Notes: generated by a model not told the origin, from the sequence alone. A stretch of DNA of 64,000 nucleotides from DASSUW01 sp963740605 (GCA_963740605.1 CAVUFC010000005.1:10465-74464), one strand, 5' to 3'. Counted from the stretch's first letter, positions 1 to 10,240 are shown. Numbers and translations are program-made.

Positions 1-39
1 GGGGTGCCTGCGGTACCGGTCGGCGATGAGCAGTTGCGC

Positions 40-240
40 TCACGCCGCGCGGCGTTCGCGGCCGGGTGTCGCGCGGGGCCGGCGCAGTGACTGCACGGAC
101 GCCCACATGGGCTCAAAACGCGGCTCGTACGGCACGCTCTGGATGAGCTTCTCGGTACCGCATACGGGGCACACGAGGAAGAAGTCGAGCCGCTTCGCCG
201 CATGCTCGTAGCGGGTCGTCGTGTCGTGCAGGTGGTCGCA
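40..240 (-). CDS. Remnant of a small zinc-ribbon-like protein (no start visible)
   Basis: About 66 residues in one minus-strand frame look like real protein: a Cys-Asp-His opening (CDHLHDTTTRYEHAA), a hydrophobic stretch, then a CPVCGTE knuckle and an aromatic-rich tail. Cys/His plus CxxC suggests a metal-binding ribbon. The frame stays open upstream, but that part is arginine/alanine-rich antisense-type sequence with no plausible start or ribosome site, so the N-terminus may be lost or frameshifted. I do not recognise the family. It ends near the window edge, downstream of and co-oriented with the LAL regulator at 594-3365. Confidence 0.3.
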   Translation of the reverse strand, partial: CDHLHDTTTRYEHAAKRLDFFLVCPVCGTEKLIQSVPYEPRFEPMWASVQSLRRPRATPGRERRAA

Positions 241-593
241 TCGCGGCGTTCGCGGTGGCGCGGGAAGCCGACCTGCAGCCGCCACGCGAGACAACCCGGC
301 ACCGGGATGAGCCGAGGCTGGGCTGTGACGCCCGCGCCACTCGCGGATGCTCATGTCGGCCGGGATCGTGCACTCCACCACCCCTGCATCAGACGAGCGT
401 CGGGTTCCATGCGACCACTGTGCCGTCGAGGCGAGGTGCTCGCATCCGGATCGACCCTGGTCTGCACCCCAGTCATCCCCGTCCCGGTCGTGGCGCCGTC
501 GCCGCGCATAGGGATGGATGCTGCAGTGGTACCTGGCGGTGCCGCCTTGGCTGGCGTGATTGCCGCCGAGGCCCGGGATCGATACGGCGGTGG

Positions 594-3365
594 CTACGCC
601 GGCACCACTGGTAGCCCGCCGTTGGGCAGCGCGTCGCGGAGCTCCCGGCGCGAGCTGATGTCGAGCTTGGTGAATACCTTCGCCAGGTGCCACTCGACAG
701 TGCGCGGGCTGATGAACAGCTCGGCTCCTATCTGCGGATTCGTCTGTCCGTCTCGGGCCAACTGAGCGATCTGCGCCTCTTGAGCGGTGAGGCCGGCGGA
801 TGCCTCGACCGTGCGTTTGCGCACCGTTTCGCCGGTAGCCAGGAGCTCGCGCCGAGCTCGTTCCGCGAACGCCTCGGCGCCCATGCCGCTGAACATGTCA
901 TGCGCGAGCCGCAGCTGTCGGCGCGCGTCCAGGCGCCGCTTCTCGCGGCGCAGCCACTCGCCGTACAGCAGGTGGGTTCGGGCGAGCTGGACGGCGATCC
1001 GGCTGCGGGCGAGCCGGTCCACAGCCTCGCGATAGAGAGCTTCGGCCGCTGGACCGTCGGTCAGCATTGCGCGTGACCGAGCGTCGATCCCAAGCGCCCA
1101 ATCGCTGCCGCTCGCACGCGCCTGTCCTCCGATTTGTCGGGCGGCGGCAGCGGCGACCTCGGGCTTTCCGGTTCGGACGCCCGCTTCGACCAGCTCGATC
1201 AACGACCACGCTAAGAGGCCGAGATCGTCATGCTCAGCGCCGCGTTGGGCGGCGGCGAGGGCAGCCTCATAGCGGCCGAGGCCGTTGTGAAGCACGGCCG
1301 TCGCATACTCGGCCAGGGCGATCCCCCTTCCCTCACCCCGAGCGGTTGCGTCGCGGGCGCCGGCCTCGATCAGCTCCGATGCCTGAGACCTCTGGCCCCG
1401 CCATGCAGCGAGCACGATGGAGGTGTAGCCCAGGGGCGGGTTGCCCGTTGCCTCCGTGAGTGCATCCGCCTCTTCGATCAGCGCCAACGCAGCGGCGAAC
1501 TCTCCGGCATGCACGTGCACTCCTGCGCGGTAGGTGGCCGCGATCGGCAGAACCGTGAGTGCGCCGGCATCGCGCGCGAGGGTGACACCGCGAGTGGCCA
1601 GCTCATGCCACATCTCGTCGTCCCACAGGTCCTCCGCGATGCGGCACGCCAGCCAGAGCCAGTGGATGTTCTCCTCGTTCCGTCCGTCGTCGCCGCGGAA
1701 CGCCAGCAGCGCCCGTCTGAGGGGCGCCACGCCCGCTGCGTAGCCGTCGGTGAAGCGTGTCACAAGACCATCGAGGAGCAGGTCGATCGCTCGCGGCGGA
1801 GCCGGCGCCGGCGGTGCGCCCCGGGCGGCCTCGGCCGCCTGCCGAACCCCGACGAGGCCGCTGAGCCGGCCCGCGAATATGGCCGCGCCGAGCGCCTCTA
1901 GATACGTCTCTCGCGCCAGCGCCGCGTTGAGCGGTGCGAGGCGGTTCGCGGCGTCGAGCAGTAGCGGCGGGTCGTCGGCGCCCCGCCTCCGGGCGAAGGC
2001 GATCTGTGCACGCAGCCGCTCCAGCCGCGCACGCTGGAGGTCATCGAGCGGACCCATCTCCGCAGTGGCGAGCAGTCCCGACGCCGCATCGGGCGCGCCG
2101 GCCTCGAATTTGGCCTGAGCGGCGGCGAGCGCTCGCGCCCCCCGGCGGGCAGGATCCGGAGTGAGCTCGGTTGCTCGCTGAAGGAACGCGGCCGCTGCTG
2201 CGACGCCGCCACGGCCCTGTGCCCGCTCGGCCGAGCGCTCGAGCTCGTCGGCCACCGCCTCGTCCGGCCCCGGCGAGGCATGGGCTCGATGCCACGCCCG
2301 GCGATCCGGATCGATCTCTGGATCGGTCGACTCGGCCAACGCACGATGGACACCTTGGCGATCCCGCCGTGAGGCGGCGCGGTAGGCCGCCGACCGCACG
2401 AGCGGATGACGAAACCGGACCCGCACTCCGAGTTCGATCAGCCCAGCAGCCTCGGCGGGGACCGCCGCGTCCGCTCCGATCCCCAGCAGCTGCGCCGCGC
2501 GCCACAGCAACGACACGTCCCCGACCGGCTCGGAAGCCGCCACGAGCAGGAGCCGCTGCGTCTCGTCCGGGAGCGACTGCAGCCGCAGCGCGAAGCTCTG
2601 CTCGATGCGATTCGGTAGTGGCCGGGTATCTGGGAGCGCGAACCCGCCCGCCAGTTCATCGGGGGTCAGCCCACGAGGCAGTTCCAGCAGTGCAAGGGGG
2701 TTGCCGCAGGTCTCGGCGATGATCCGGTCCCGCACGCGCTCGTCCAGCGGACCGGTGACCACCGACGCGAGCAGCGCGCGCGCATCGCTCTCCCCTAGCC
2801 CCGGGAGCACCAGCTCGGGCAGGCCGATGAGCGCCCGCTCCTCCATCGGCTCACGAACCGCGAACAACAACGCCACCGACTCGGCCGCCAGACGCCGCGC
2901 CACGAACGCGAGGCTCTGCACCGACGCCCGATCGAGCCACTGCACGTCATCGATCAGGCAGACGAGCGGTCGGTCGCCGGCCATATCGGCCAGGAGGCTC
3001 AAGGCCGCCAAACCAACGTGAAAGCGATCCGGAGCGGCCCCTTCCCAAAGCCCAAACGCCGTCCGCAGCGCATCGCGCTGCGGCCCCGGCAGGTCGTCCA
3101 GCCGATCCAGCAGCGGCGCGCACAGCTGATGCAGCCCGGCGAACGCCAGCTCCATCTCGGACTCCACGCCCGCAGCTCGGACGATCCGACACGCTGACGC
3201 GCGCCCAGCGACGTAGTCCAGCAACGCCGTCTTGCCGCCTCCAGCCTCGGCGCGCAACACCACGACCGAGCTCTCCCCCGCGGCGGCCCTCTCCACCAGC
3301 CGGTCGAGAGCCTCGCATTCACTGCGCCGGGCGAACAGCCGCGGACCGGGACGAATACTCGACAT
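594..3365 (-). CDS. LAL-type LuxR transcriptional regulator (AAA/NB-ARC ATPase + TPR + HTH)
   Basis: A large ATP-dependent regulator of 923 residues. The Walker A loop AEAGGGKT lies near residues 39-46, with a Walker B/sensor segment CLIDDVQWLD near 135. A long alanine/leucine-rich helical-repeat middle follows, and a C-terminal LuxR HTH (LTAQEAQIAQLARDGQTNPQ... TVEWHLAKVF) ends the protein. Family members bind ATP and an inducer and activate neighbouring promoters; the inducer here is unknown. The start MSSIRPG sits directly before the conserved RRSECEALDRLV segment. It is a clear paralogue of the gene at 7287-10052, and the two bracket the HAD, MFS and NDH-2 genes, so they may arise from an old duplication and control that block. 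Confidence 0.9.
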   Translation of the reverse strand: MSSIRPGPRLFARRSECEALDRLVERAAAGESSVVVLRAEAGGGKTALLDYVAGRASACRIVRAAGVESEMELAFAGLHQLCAPLLDRLDDLPGPQRDALRTAFGLWEGAAPDRFHVGLAALSLLADMAGDRPLVCLIDDVQWLDRASVQSLAFVARRLAAESVALLFAVREPMEERALIGLPELVLPGLGESDARALLASVVTGPLDERVRDRIIAETCGNPLALLELPRGLTPDELAGGFALPDTRPLPNRIEQSFALRLQSLPDETQRLLLVAASEPVGDVSLLWRAAQLLGIGADAAVPAEAAGLIELGVRVRFRHPLVRSAAYRAASRRDRQGVHRALAESTDPEIDPDRRAWHRAHASPGPDEAVADELERSAERAQGRGGVAAAAAFLQRATELTPDPARRGARALAAAQAKFEAGAPDAASGLLATAEMGPLDDLQRARLERLRAQIAFARRRGADDPPLLLDAANRLAPLNAALARETYLEALGAAIFAGRLSGLVGVRQAAEAARGAPPAPAPPRAIDLLLDGLVTRFTDGYAAGVAPLRRALLAFRGDDGRNEENIHWLWLACRIAEDLWDDEMWHELATRGVTLARDAGALTVLPIAATYRAGVHVHAGEFAAALALIEEADALTEATGNPPLGYTSIVLAAWRGQRSQASELIEAGARDATARGEGRGIALAEYATAVLHNGLGRYEAALAAAQRGAEHDDLGLLAWSLIELVEAGVRTGKPEVAAAAARQIGGQARASGSDWALGIDARSRAMLTDGPAAEALYREAVDRLARSRIAVQLARTHLLYGEWLRREKRRLDARRQLRLAHDMFSGMGAEAFAERARRELLATGETVRKRTVEASAGLTAQEAQIAQLARDGQTNPQIGAELFISPRTVEWHLAKVFTKLDISSRRELRDALPNGGLPVVPA

Positions 3366-3498
3366 GGACCATCGTCGAGGCTAGAGCCGACTCCCGTTGG
3401 CTGGCAAGTGCCTCGATCGCCCGATCGCGAGCCACCATGGTTGGCGCCGCGTCCTGCGGACGAAGAACTAGTTCATCCCGGGCGGGAGGACGCGGGCA

Positions 3499-4407
3499 CT
3501 ACAGCGAAGCCAATACCTGTGCGAGGCCGTCTTCGAGCACGGTTCCAGTCAGTTCCCGCGCAGCTTCCATCACTTCGGCGGGCGAGTGGCCCATGGCCAC
3601 ACCGCGGCCACTCTCGGAGGCCCAACGGAGCAGGTCGATGTCGTTGCGGCCGTCGGCCACGGCCATCACCCGCTCCCGCGGGATGCCGAGCTCGATGCGT
3701 ACCCGTTCCATCGCCGTGGCCTTGTTCACACCGTCGGCGGCGATGTCGATCCAGGCGGTCCAGCCGATGGCGTAGCTCACCCGCTGCAAGCCCATTTTCT
3801 CGACCGCCGCGAGGAAGTCCTCCATGTCGTGGCCGGGGGACATCGCCACGACACGGGTGGCGGGATGGTTCAGCAACTCGTCGAATTCCACGTGCTCGCT
3901 GTCGAGACCGATCGTCGCGGCGGGGAACGGATCGGTGTACCGGTAGTGACCGTGTTCGTCTTCCACGGCGAAACGGGCGTTCCCCAGTTGGTAGCGGATC
4001 GACCGGAGCACATCGGTCGGATCAAAGGACTCGACCCATTCGCGCCGGTAGCCGCTCAGCGCAGCGAGGTCACGTTTCAGGGTGATCGCGCCGTTGGAGC
4101 AGACCACGAACGGCGGCGCAATACCGAGGTGCTCGAGCACCGGGATCGTGGCTGCTGAGGAGCGGCCGGTGGCGAGCATCACCTGGTGTCCGACCGCGTC
4201 GAGACGGCGCACCTGCTCGATCACAGCGTCGCTGATGGCGCCGTCTTCGTGGAGCAGGGTGCCGTCGATGTCCAGAGCGATGAGCCACGGGGCGTTCCCC
4301 GCTTCGACAGGCGAGGTAGGGACATGTACGACCGTCGGAGATCTGCCCATCACCGGCTCGAGTGCCTCAGGAATGTCAGGGCACGCGGAAGCCAGCTGAT
4401 CAGTCAT
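3499..4407 (-). CDS. HAD-superfamily (Cof/IIB type) sugar-phosphate phosphatase
   Basis: 302 residues with all four HAD motifs: ALDIDGTLL (nucleophile and acid/base Asp), LATGRS, the Lys in GVNKATAM, and VADGRNDIDLL (metal-binding Asp). The substituted cap between motifs II and III and the length fit the Cof/IIB subgroup, which dephosphorylates sugar phosphates or flavin/pyridoxal phosphates. The exact substrate cannot be read. I chose the MTDQLASA start because a GGAA stretch lies upstream and the longer frame is antisense-like sequence; conservation itself only begins at about residue 33, so a later start is possible. It is cytosolic and sits 65 nt downstream of the MFS gene, probably in one transcript with it. 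Confidence 0.85.
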   Translation of the reverse strand: MTDQLASACPDIPEALEPVMGRSPTVVHVPTSPVEAGNAPWLIALDIDGTLLHEDGAISDAVIEQVRRLDAVGHQVMLATGRSSAATIPVLEHLGIAPPFVVCSNGAITLKRDLAALSGYRREWVESFDPTDVLRSIRYQLGNARFAVEDEHGHYRYTDPFPAATIGLDSEHVEFDELLNHPATRVVAMSPGHDMEDFLAAVEKMGLQRVSYAIGWTAWIDIAADGVNKATAMERVRIELGIPRERVMAVADGRNDIDLLRWASESGRGVAMGHSPAEVMEAARELTGTVLEDGLAQVLASL

Positions 4408-4472
4408 AGGAATTCCATCGACTCGGTGTCGGGGAAATGGGAAGGGAACCATCTCGCGCCGACGGACTCGCG

Positions 4473-5702
4473 CTAGAGGCGCCTCGGGCGCTGCCTGAGC
4501 AGCAGTTGCGCTCCGAGGCTCATGACCGCTAGGAGCACGGTCAACGTGCTGTAGCCGAAGACCGTGGGCAGCAGCCCGAGAGGACCGGCGAGTTGGCCGG
4601 CGATGACGACGGGCACCCCGAAGGCGATGTAGGCGATGAGGTAGATCACGGCGACGACGTGCGCGCGCTGATGCTCCGGCGCGAGCGGAAGGATCAGCAG
4701 CAGGGCCGCCGTGAAGCATGCGCCGAAGGCAGCGCCGCCAATGGCCTCTCCGGCCAACATGGTCACCAGGCTCCCGGCGCCCGCGCCACTGGCGATGGCG
4801 ATGGCACCGACGATCGCGGCGGAGATGCCGATGGTCATCGCGCGCCGGGGGGCGAGCCGGGCACATGCCAGGCCGACGACGACCGATGCCGCCGGTGAGA
4901 CGAACCCGGCGAGGCCGTTCAGCAGGCCGCTGTTCAGGTGGAAGACGCTGTGAACCATGCTCGGGGCGAGCCCGCCCGCGAGTCCCGCGAGCATCCAGGT
5001 CGCGGCGATGATCGGAGCGGCCGCGGCGACCTCCCCGCGGGTGGCGGGCGGCACGGCCACGCGCGGGCTCAGCGAACGCAGCGCTCCCGGCACGCGGGTC
5101 ACGGTCTCGGGCGACAGGCCGACGACGACGATCCCTAGGACGGTGAGGACGGTGAGGGCGGTGAAGACGATGGAACTCGCCGTCGTCGTGAGCTGGATCG
5201 CCAGGCCGGCCAGCAAGGAGCCGACCGCGAGGCCGCCGGTCAGGCTCACGCTGCCAAGGATCGCGCCGCGTCGCTTCCGGTTCGGCGGCGCGAGCTCGAC
5301 GAGCGCCGCGGTGAACGCCGTCGTCGCTACTCCGGCGGCCGCGCCTTGCAGGATGCGGCCAGCGATCACCCATCCGATGTTGGGCGCGACGAGCAACACG
5401 ACGTTGGATGTGAGCTGAACCATCAGCGCTCCGAGCAGCACCGGGCGCCGGCCGACATGGTCCGAGAGCGACCCCGCGGTGAGGACGGCGGCGAGGAAGC
5501 CGACGGCGTACACCGCGAACGCCAGCGTCAGCAACTCCGCGGGGAACCTCCACTGCTCTCGGTAGGTCACGAGCAGCGGCGTCAGCGCGCCGGCGGCCAG
5601 ATAGAGGCTTGCGAATGCGATCGCCGCACCTGCGAGGGCCACTCTGTCGGGAACGGTGAGGCGGCTCCGGGCGGTGAGCCTCGCGATGGAGGGCGCGCTC
5701 AT
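4473..5702 (-). CDS. MFS transporter, 12-TM drug/metabolite efflux type
   Basis: 409 residues, almost wholly hydrophobic, with about twelve membrane segments. The loop after TM2 has the MFS signature GSLSDHVGRRPVLLGA and the TM4-5 area has RILQGAAAGVATTAF. This fits proton-coupled exporters of the DHA1/inner-membrane YnfM-like kind; substrate unknown. The start codon overlaps the stop of the NDH-2 gene (ATGA), so the two are translationally coupled. A promoter of its own is not apparent. A longer open frame upstream is antisense to the dehydrogenase and is not part of the protein. Confidence 0.88.
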   Translation of the reverse strand: MSAPSIARLTARSRLTVPDRVALAGAAIAFASLYLAAGALTPLLVTYREQWRFPAELLTLAFAVYAVGFLAAVLTAGSLSDHVGRRPVLLGALMVQLTSNVVLLVAPNIGWVIAGRILQGAAAGVATTAFTAALVELAPPNRKRRGAILGSVSLTGGLAVGSLLAGLAIQLTTTASSIVFTALTVLTVLGIVVVGLSPETVTRVPGALRSLSPRVAVPPATRGEVAAAAPIIAATWMLAGLAGGLAPSMVHSVFHLNSGLLNGLAGFVSPAASVVVGLACARLAPRRAMTIGISAAIVGAIAIASGAGAGSLVTMLAGEAIGGAAFGACFTAALLLILPLAPEHQRAHVVAVIYLIAYIAFGVPVVIAGQLAGPLGLLPTVFGYSTLTVLLAVMSLGAQLLLRQRPRRL

Positions 5703-7093
5703 GCCGCCGGTCGCATCGCTTCGACGGCAACCGGCTCCGCGGCGGGGCCGCTGATCAGCCGGGCGCCGCGGCCGCGAGTGAGCACACTGAACGCCCATCG
5801 AGTCAGGACCAGCAGGCGGTTCTGGACGCCGATCAGGTAGTAGAGATGCACCCCGAGCCAGGTGATCCACGCCGGCGCCCCGCTGAGGCGTATCACCCTG
5901 AGGTCCGCGACGGCTCGGGCCCGGCCGATCGTCGCCAGGTTGCCCTTGTCGTGGTAGCGGAAGGACGACGCGTGCCGGCCTTGCAAATTTCCGAGCACGA
6001 CACGGGCGGCGTGGCGGCCCTGCTGCATGGCGACAGGTGCGATTCCGGGAAGCGCCTCCACGCGATCCCCGCGGCGGATGGCAACCATGTCCCCGAGCGC
6101 GAGGACCTCCGGGTGGCCGGGCACGGTGAGATCGGCCTCGACGACGAGGCGGCCAGCGCGATCGATCTCGCCGCCGCCTGCCCGCGCGAGGGCACCCGCG
6201 AGGCTCGACGGCGTCACCCCGGCAGCCCAGATCACCGTTCGCGCAGCGCGCCGCTCGAGGCCGCCTTCGGGCGTTGTGATCGTCACCGCGCCGTGTTCGA
6301 TGTCCGTCACGGTGTGCTCGAGCAGCGGCGTGACTCCGAGCCGCTCGAGCGCGCCGACCGCGCGCTCCGAGAGCGACGTCGGGAAGTCGGACAGGATGCG
6401 TTCGCCGGCCTCGACGAGCAGTACCCGCGCGGCGGCGAAGTCGGCGATGTGGAACTCCCGCCGCGTCTCGCGCGTGATCTCGGCGATCTGGCCCGCCATC
6501 TCGACACCAGTGGGTCCGCCGCCGACGATGATGAAGGTCAGCCACGCGCGCTGTAGCTCGCGGTCAGGCTCCCATTCGGCCGCCTCCAGCGCGGTGAGGA
6601 TCCGGCTGCGGATGTCGAGCGCCCCCTCGAGGGACTTGAGCTCGGGCGCGTGCTGGCGCCAGCCATCATGCCCGAAGTAGGAGTAGTGCGCCCCTCCGGC
6701 GACGATCAGGCTGTCGTACTCGAGTGACGCAGGAGGCGGCATGTCGCGCGCCGCCGCCCGCAGCTCGACTCGCCGAGACGCGAGATCGAAGCCGGTGACC
6801 TCCGCGAGCAGGACCCGGACGTTGCGGTGCTTGCGGAAGACGACGCGGAGCGGGAAGCAGATCTCTCCCGGCGACAGGGCGCCGGTCGCCACTTGGTAGG
6901 CGAGGGGCTGGAAGAGGTGGAAGTTGCGGCGGTCGACGAGGGTCACCTCGACCGGGTACCGCGCGAGCTTCAGCGCGGCGTGCAGTCCACCGAAGCCGCC
7001 GCCGACGACGACGACGCGGTGCGGCGCGTGCTCATGGCACCCGAACGAGTACCGCGTTGTCGCGCTCCCCGCCATCAGCTCGGTGGTGTGCAT
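5699..7093 (-). CDS. ndh: Type II NADH dehydrogenase (NDH-2), FAD-dependent
   Basis: 464 residues. An N-terminal FAD-binding Rossmann motif VVVVGGGFGGLHAALKLAR is followed by NFHLFQPLAYQVATGALSP, the hallmark of NDH-2 around the flavin/quinone site. The second dinucleotide fold FIIVGGGPTGVEMAGQ binds NADH, and ALGDMVAI near the end contacts FAD. A C-terminal amphipathic/hydrophobic part (WITWLGVHLYYLIGVQNRLL) should hold it to the membrane face. It oxidises NADH and reduces quinone without pumping protons. The start MHTTELMAG is preferred over the longer open frame; MAGSATT six codons on is an alternative. It is the first gene of a coupled pair with the MFS gene. Confidence 0.9.
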   Translation of the reverse strand: MHTTELMAGSATTRYSFGCHEHAPHRVVVVGGGFGGLHAALKLARYPVEVTLVDRRNFHLFQPLAYQVATGALSPGEICFPLRVVFRKHRNVRVLLAEVTGFDLASRRVELRAAARDMPPPASLEYDSLIVAGGAHYSYFGHDGWRQHAPELKSLEGALDIRSRILTALEAAEWEPDRELQRAWLTFIIVGGGPTGVEMAGQIAEITRETRREFHIADFAAARVLLVEAGERILSDFPTSLSERAVGALERLGVTPLLEHTVTDIEHGAVTITTPEGGLERRAARTVIWAAGVTPSSLAGALARAGGGEIDRAGRLVVEADLTVPGHPEVLALGDMVAIRRGDRVEALPGIAPVAMQQGRHAARVVLGNLQGRHASSFRYHDKGNLATIGRARAVADLRVIRLSGAPAWITWLGVHLYYLIGVQNRLLVLTRWAFSVLTRGRGARLISGPAAEPVAVEAMRPAA

Positions 7094-7286
7094 GGCACCA
7101 GTCTTGATCGCTAGCCGCGTGCTCACATCGGGCAGGTGCCGCGTCGAGTCCCGAGTCCCGACGGCAGGTGTGCCCGGTCGGACCCGTGCAATCGGCTGGG
7201 CGCGGGGCAGGTCTGGTCGAGCGCCCTGGTGAAAAACACCGACGCGCCGACGTCCGGAGCTCCTCAGCGCCGGGCGGTTCGGAGCT

Positions 7287-10052
7287 TCAGAGGACCGCCC
7301 GCAGGCCGGCATCGAGCGTGGCTGTGCTGAGTTCCCTGCGGGATCTGAGGCCCAGCTTGGAGAACACCTTGCCCAGGTGGTACTCCACTGTGCGTGGGCT
7401 GATGAACAGCTCGGTGCCGATCTCGGGGTTCGTGCGTCCCTCGCGGGCGAGGCGGGCGATCTGCGCCTCTTGCGGTGTCAGCTCGTCGAGTGTCTCGACC
7501 GACCGCTTGCGCACCGTCTCGCCGGTGGCGCGCAGCTCGCGCCGGGCACGTTCGGCGAACGCCTCGGCGCCCATCGCAGTGAGCGTTTCGAAAGCCGTGC
7601 GCAGCTCCCGGCGCGCTTCGACGCGCCGGCCGGCGCGGCGCAGCCATTCGCCGTAGAGCAGCTGGGCGCGGGCGAGCTCCATCCGCATGCGCGTCCGCCC
7701 AAGCCGGTCCAGGGCGTCGCGATGGAGCGCCTCCGCCCCTTCGTCCTCGCTCAATAGCGCACGGCAGCGCGCCTCCAGACCGAGGGCCCAGTCAGTGCCG
7801 GCAGCCTGCGCACACTTCGTGAGCCGCTCCAGCGCCTCCGCAGCGGACTCGCCCTCGCCGCAGCGCACAGCCGCCTCGACGAGCTCCGGCAGCACGAGCG
7901 TCGCGAACCCGAGCTGCTCCGGGTGTTCGCCGGCCCGCTGCGCCGCGTCCAGCGCGTCCCGGTAACGGCCGAGGCCGTTGCCGAGCACGGCGGTAGCGTT
8001 GTGGACGATCGTCCACCCCATCCCCTCGCCGCGCGCGATGGCCTCGTCCAGAGCGGCGTCGACGAGTGCCGCGACCTCAGCCTCTCGTCCGCGCCACGCG
8101 GCCAGCGCGATTGCGCCGTAGTGCGGCAACCGCATCCCCGTCGCCTCGGCAACCGTCTCGGCCTCCTCGACCAGCGAGGCCGCCTCGGCCAACTCGCCAG
8201 CGTAGAGACGCATCCCCACGTGCGCGCTCAGGGCGATCGGCAGCACGGTCAGCGCGCCGGCCTGCCGCGCGAGTCGGACATGCCGCGTGCTCAACCACTC
8301 CCAGCTCTCGTCATCCCACAGGTCGTGAGAGGCGCGAGTGGCGAGCCAGAGCCAGCGAAGCGCATCCGCTCGGGGCATCTCCTCGGTGCGAAAGGCGCTC
8401 ACGGCCCGCTTCACGGCCGGAGCCCCCGACGCGTAGCCGTCCGTGAACAACAGCGCAAGGCCGTCGAGGAGGAGATCGGGCGGGCGCGGGTGCGTGGATG
8501 ACGCAGGAGCCCCGCGCGCTGCCCTGGCGACCTCCGGCAGGCCGACGTCCCCGGCCATGCGCCCGACGAACACCGCCGCGGCGAGCGCGTCCAGGTACGT
8601 GTCGCGCGCGAGCTCCGGGGCGAGCGGCTCGATCTGCCTGGCCGCCGCCAGCAAGAGCGGCGGAGCGTCGCGGCCACTACTCGACACGAAGGCGATCTGT
8701 GCGCGCAGGAGGTCGGCCCGGGCGCGCTGGAGCTCGTCCAGCGGCCCCGCCTCGACAGCGTTCACCAGCGCGAGCGCCGCGCCCGGCGCTCCCGCTTGGT
8801 GCTTTGCCTCCGCCGCGGCCAGCAGACGCGCCGCTCGGAGGGCGGGATCCAGCGTCAGCGCGGCGGCGCGCTCGAGGAAAGCCGCCGCGGCGGCCAACCC
8901 GCCGCGGGCCTGCGCCCGGTCAGCCGATCGCTCGAGCTCGGCGGCGACCTGGGCGTCGGGCCCTGTTGCCGCCTGCGCGCGATGCCAGGCTCGCCGGTCG
9001 GGATCGATAGCGGGATCCGTCGCGCTTGCAAGCGCGAGATGAGTGCTCCTCCGGTTGCCCGCCGACGCCGCGCGATAGATCGCGGAGCGAACCACGGGAT
9101 GGCGGAACGTGGTCCGTGTGCCGACCTCGAACAGGCCGGCCGCCGCCGCAGGGCCTGCGGCGTCGTAGCCGATGTTCAGCTCCCGCGCCACGCGCCAGAG
9201 CAGCGTCGGGTCACCGCTCGGCTCTGCCGCCGCGATGAGCAGTAGGCGCTGCGTCTCGTCGGGCAGTGCTTCGAGCCGGCCCCGGAACATCTCTTCGAGA
9301 CGAGTTCCGAACGGCAGCGCATCAAGCAGCCTGAAGCCGCCGGCGAGCTGATCCGGCGCCAACCCGCGCGGAAGCTCCAGCAGAGCGAGCGGGTTCCCGC
9401 GCGTCTCCGCGACGATCGCGTCGCGCACGGCCACGTCGAGCGGGCCGCTGAGGGCCGCCTGCAATAGCGCGCGCGCATCCGCGTCGCCCAGACCATGGAT
9501 CCACAGCTCCGGCAGCCCGCCAAGGTCGCCCGCGTCCGAGCGCGTGGCGAAGACCAGCGCGACGGGCTCCGCCAGCAGGCGGCGGGCGACGAATGCGAGC
9601 GTCTGCCTCGAGGCTTGGTCGAGCCACTGCGCGTCGTCGACCAGGCAGACCAGCGGTTGCTCCTCAGCGGCCTCGGAGAGGAGCAACAGCACGGCCAGCC
9701 CGATGAGGAAGCGGTCCGGTGTGTCGCCCGCCCTCAGCGCGAACGCCGTGGCCAGCGCATCGCGCTGGGGACCGGGAAGGCGATCGAGCCGACCCAGCAT
9801 CGGCGCGCAGAGCTGCTGCAACCCCGCGAACGGGAGCTCGCTCTCGGCTTCCACGCCCGCGGCTCTCGCCACCCGGCAGCTCGAGGCGCGCTTCGACAAG
9901 TAGTCCAACAGCGCCGTCTTCCCGACGCCGGCTTCACCGCGCAGAACCAGCACGCGGCTCTCGCCCGCGCTGACATCCGCGACCAGCCGGTTCAGCGCCT
10001 CGCATTCGCTCCGCCGGCCGCGAAGCGTGGGCGCACCGTCCCGTTCTGGCAT
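7287..10052 (-). CDS. LAL-type LuxR transcriptional regulator, paralogue of 594-3365
   Basis: 921 residues from MPERDGAP; an in-frame ATG at 10091 would add 13 residues that are not shared with the paralogue. Walker A is GEAGVGKT (residues 39-46) and Walker B-like CLVDDAQWLD. Helical repeats run through the middle and a LuxR HTH (LTPQEAQIARLAREGRTNPE... TVEYHLGKVFSKLGL) ends it. It aligns along its whole length with the first LAL gene, including NPLALLELPRGL and DRRAWHRA segments, so this is a true duplicate. It is convergent with nothing and lies 190 nt upstream of the NDH-2 gene, in the same orientation. Confidence 0.9.
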   Translation of the reverse strand: MPERDGAPTLRGRRSECEALNRLVADVSAGESRVLVLRGEAGVGKTALLDYLSKRASSCRVARAAGVEAESELPFAGLQQLCAPMLGRLDRLPGPQRDALATAFALRAGDTPDRFLIGLAVLLLLSEAAEEQPLVCLVDDAQWLDQASRQTLAFVARRLLAEPVALVFATRSDAGDLGGLPELWIHGLGDADARALLQAALSGPLDVAVRDAIVAETRGNPLALLELPRGLAPDQLAGGFRLLDALPFGTRLEEMFRGRLEALPDETQRLLLIAAAEPSGDPTLLWRVARELNIGYDAAGPAAAAGLFEVGTRTTFRHPVVRSAIYRAASAGNRRSTHLALASATDPAIDPDRRAWHRAQAATGPDAQVAAELERSADRAQARGGLAAAAAFLERAAALTLDPALRAARLLAAAEAKHQAGAPGAALALVNAVEAGPLDELQRARADLLRAQIAFVSSSGRDAPPLLLAAARQIEPLAPELARDTYLDALAAAVFVGRMAGDVGLPEVARAARGAPASSTHPRPPDLLLDGLALLFTDGYASGAPAVKRAVSAFRTEEMPRADALRWLWLATRASHDLWDDESWEWLSTRHVRLARQAGALTVLPIALSAHVGMRLYAGELAEAASLVEEAETVAEATGMRLPHYGAIALAAWRGREAEVAALVDAALDEAIARGEGMGWTIVHNATAVLGNGLGRYRDALDAAQRAGEHPEQLGFATLVLPELVEAAVRCGEGESAAEALERLTKCAQAAGTDWALGLEARCRALLSEDEGAEALHRDALDRLGRTRMRMELARAQLLYGEWLRRAGRRVEARRELRTAFETLTAMGAEAFAERARRELRATGETVRKRSVETLDELTPQEAQIARLAREGRTNPEIGTELFISPRTVEYHLGKVFSKLGLRSRRELSTATLDAGLRAVL

Positions 10053-10240
10053 CGCGCCACCGAGGCTAGTGGGAGGCCACGCGGGTGGCAACCGACCTTA
10101 TCGTGGGGCACCGGCGCTGCTCGCGGCACGGACGTCGCGGCCGAACAGCTGGACGCGCGCGGCTACGAACGGCTCGACGCTCTGCGCCGGTGTCCCGTGA
10201 GCTGCTCGCCCGTCCGGGTGAACCTGTCGTATGCCGCTCG

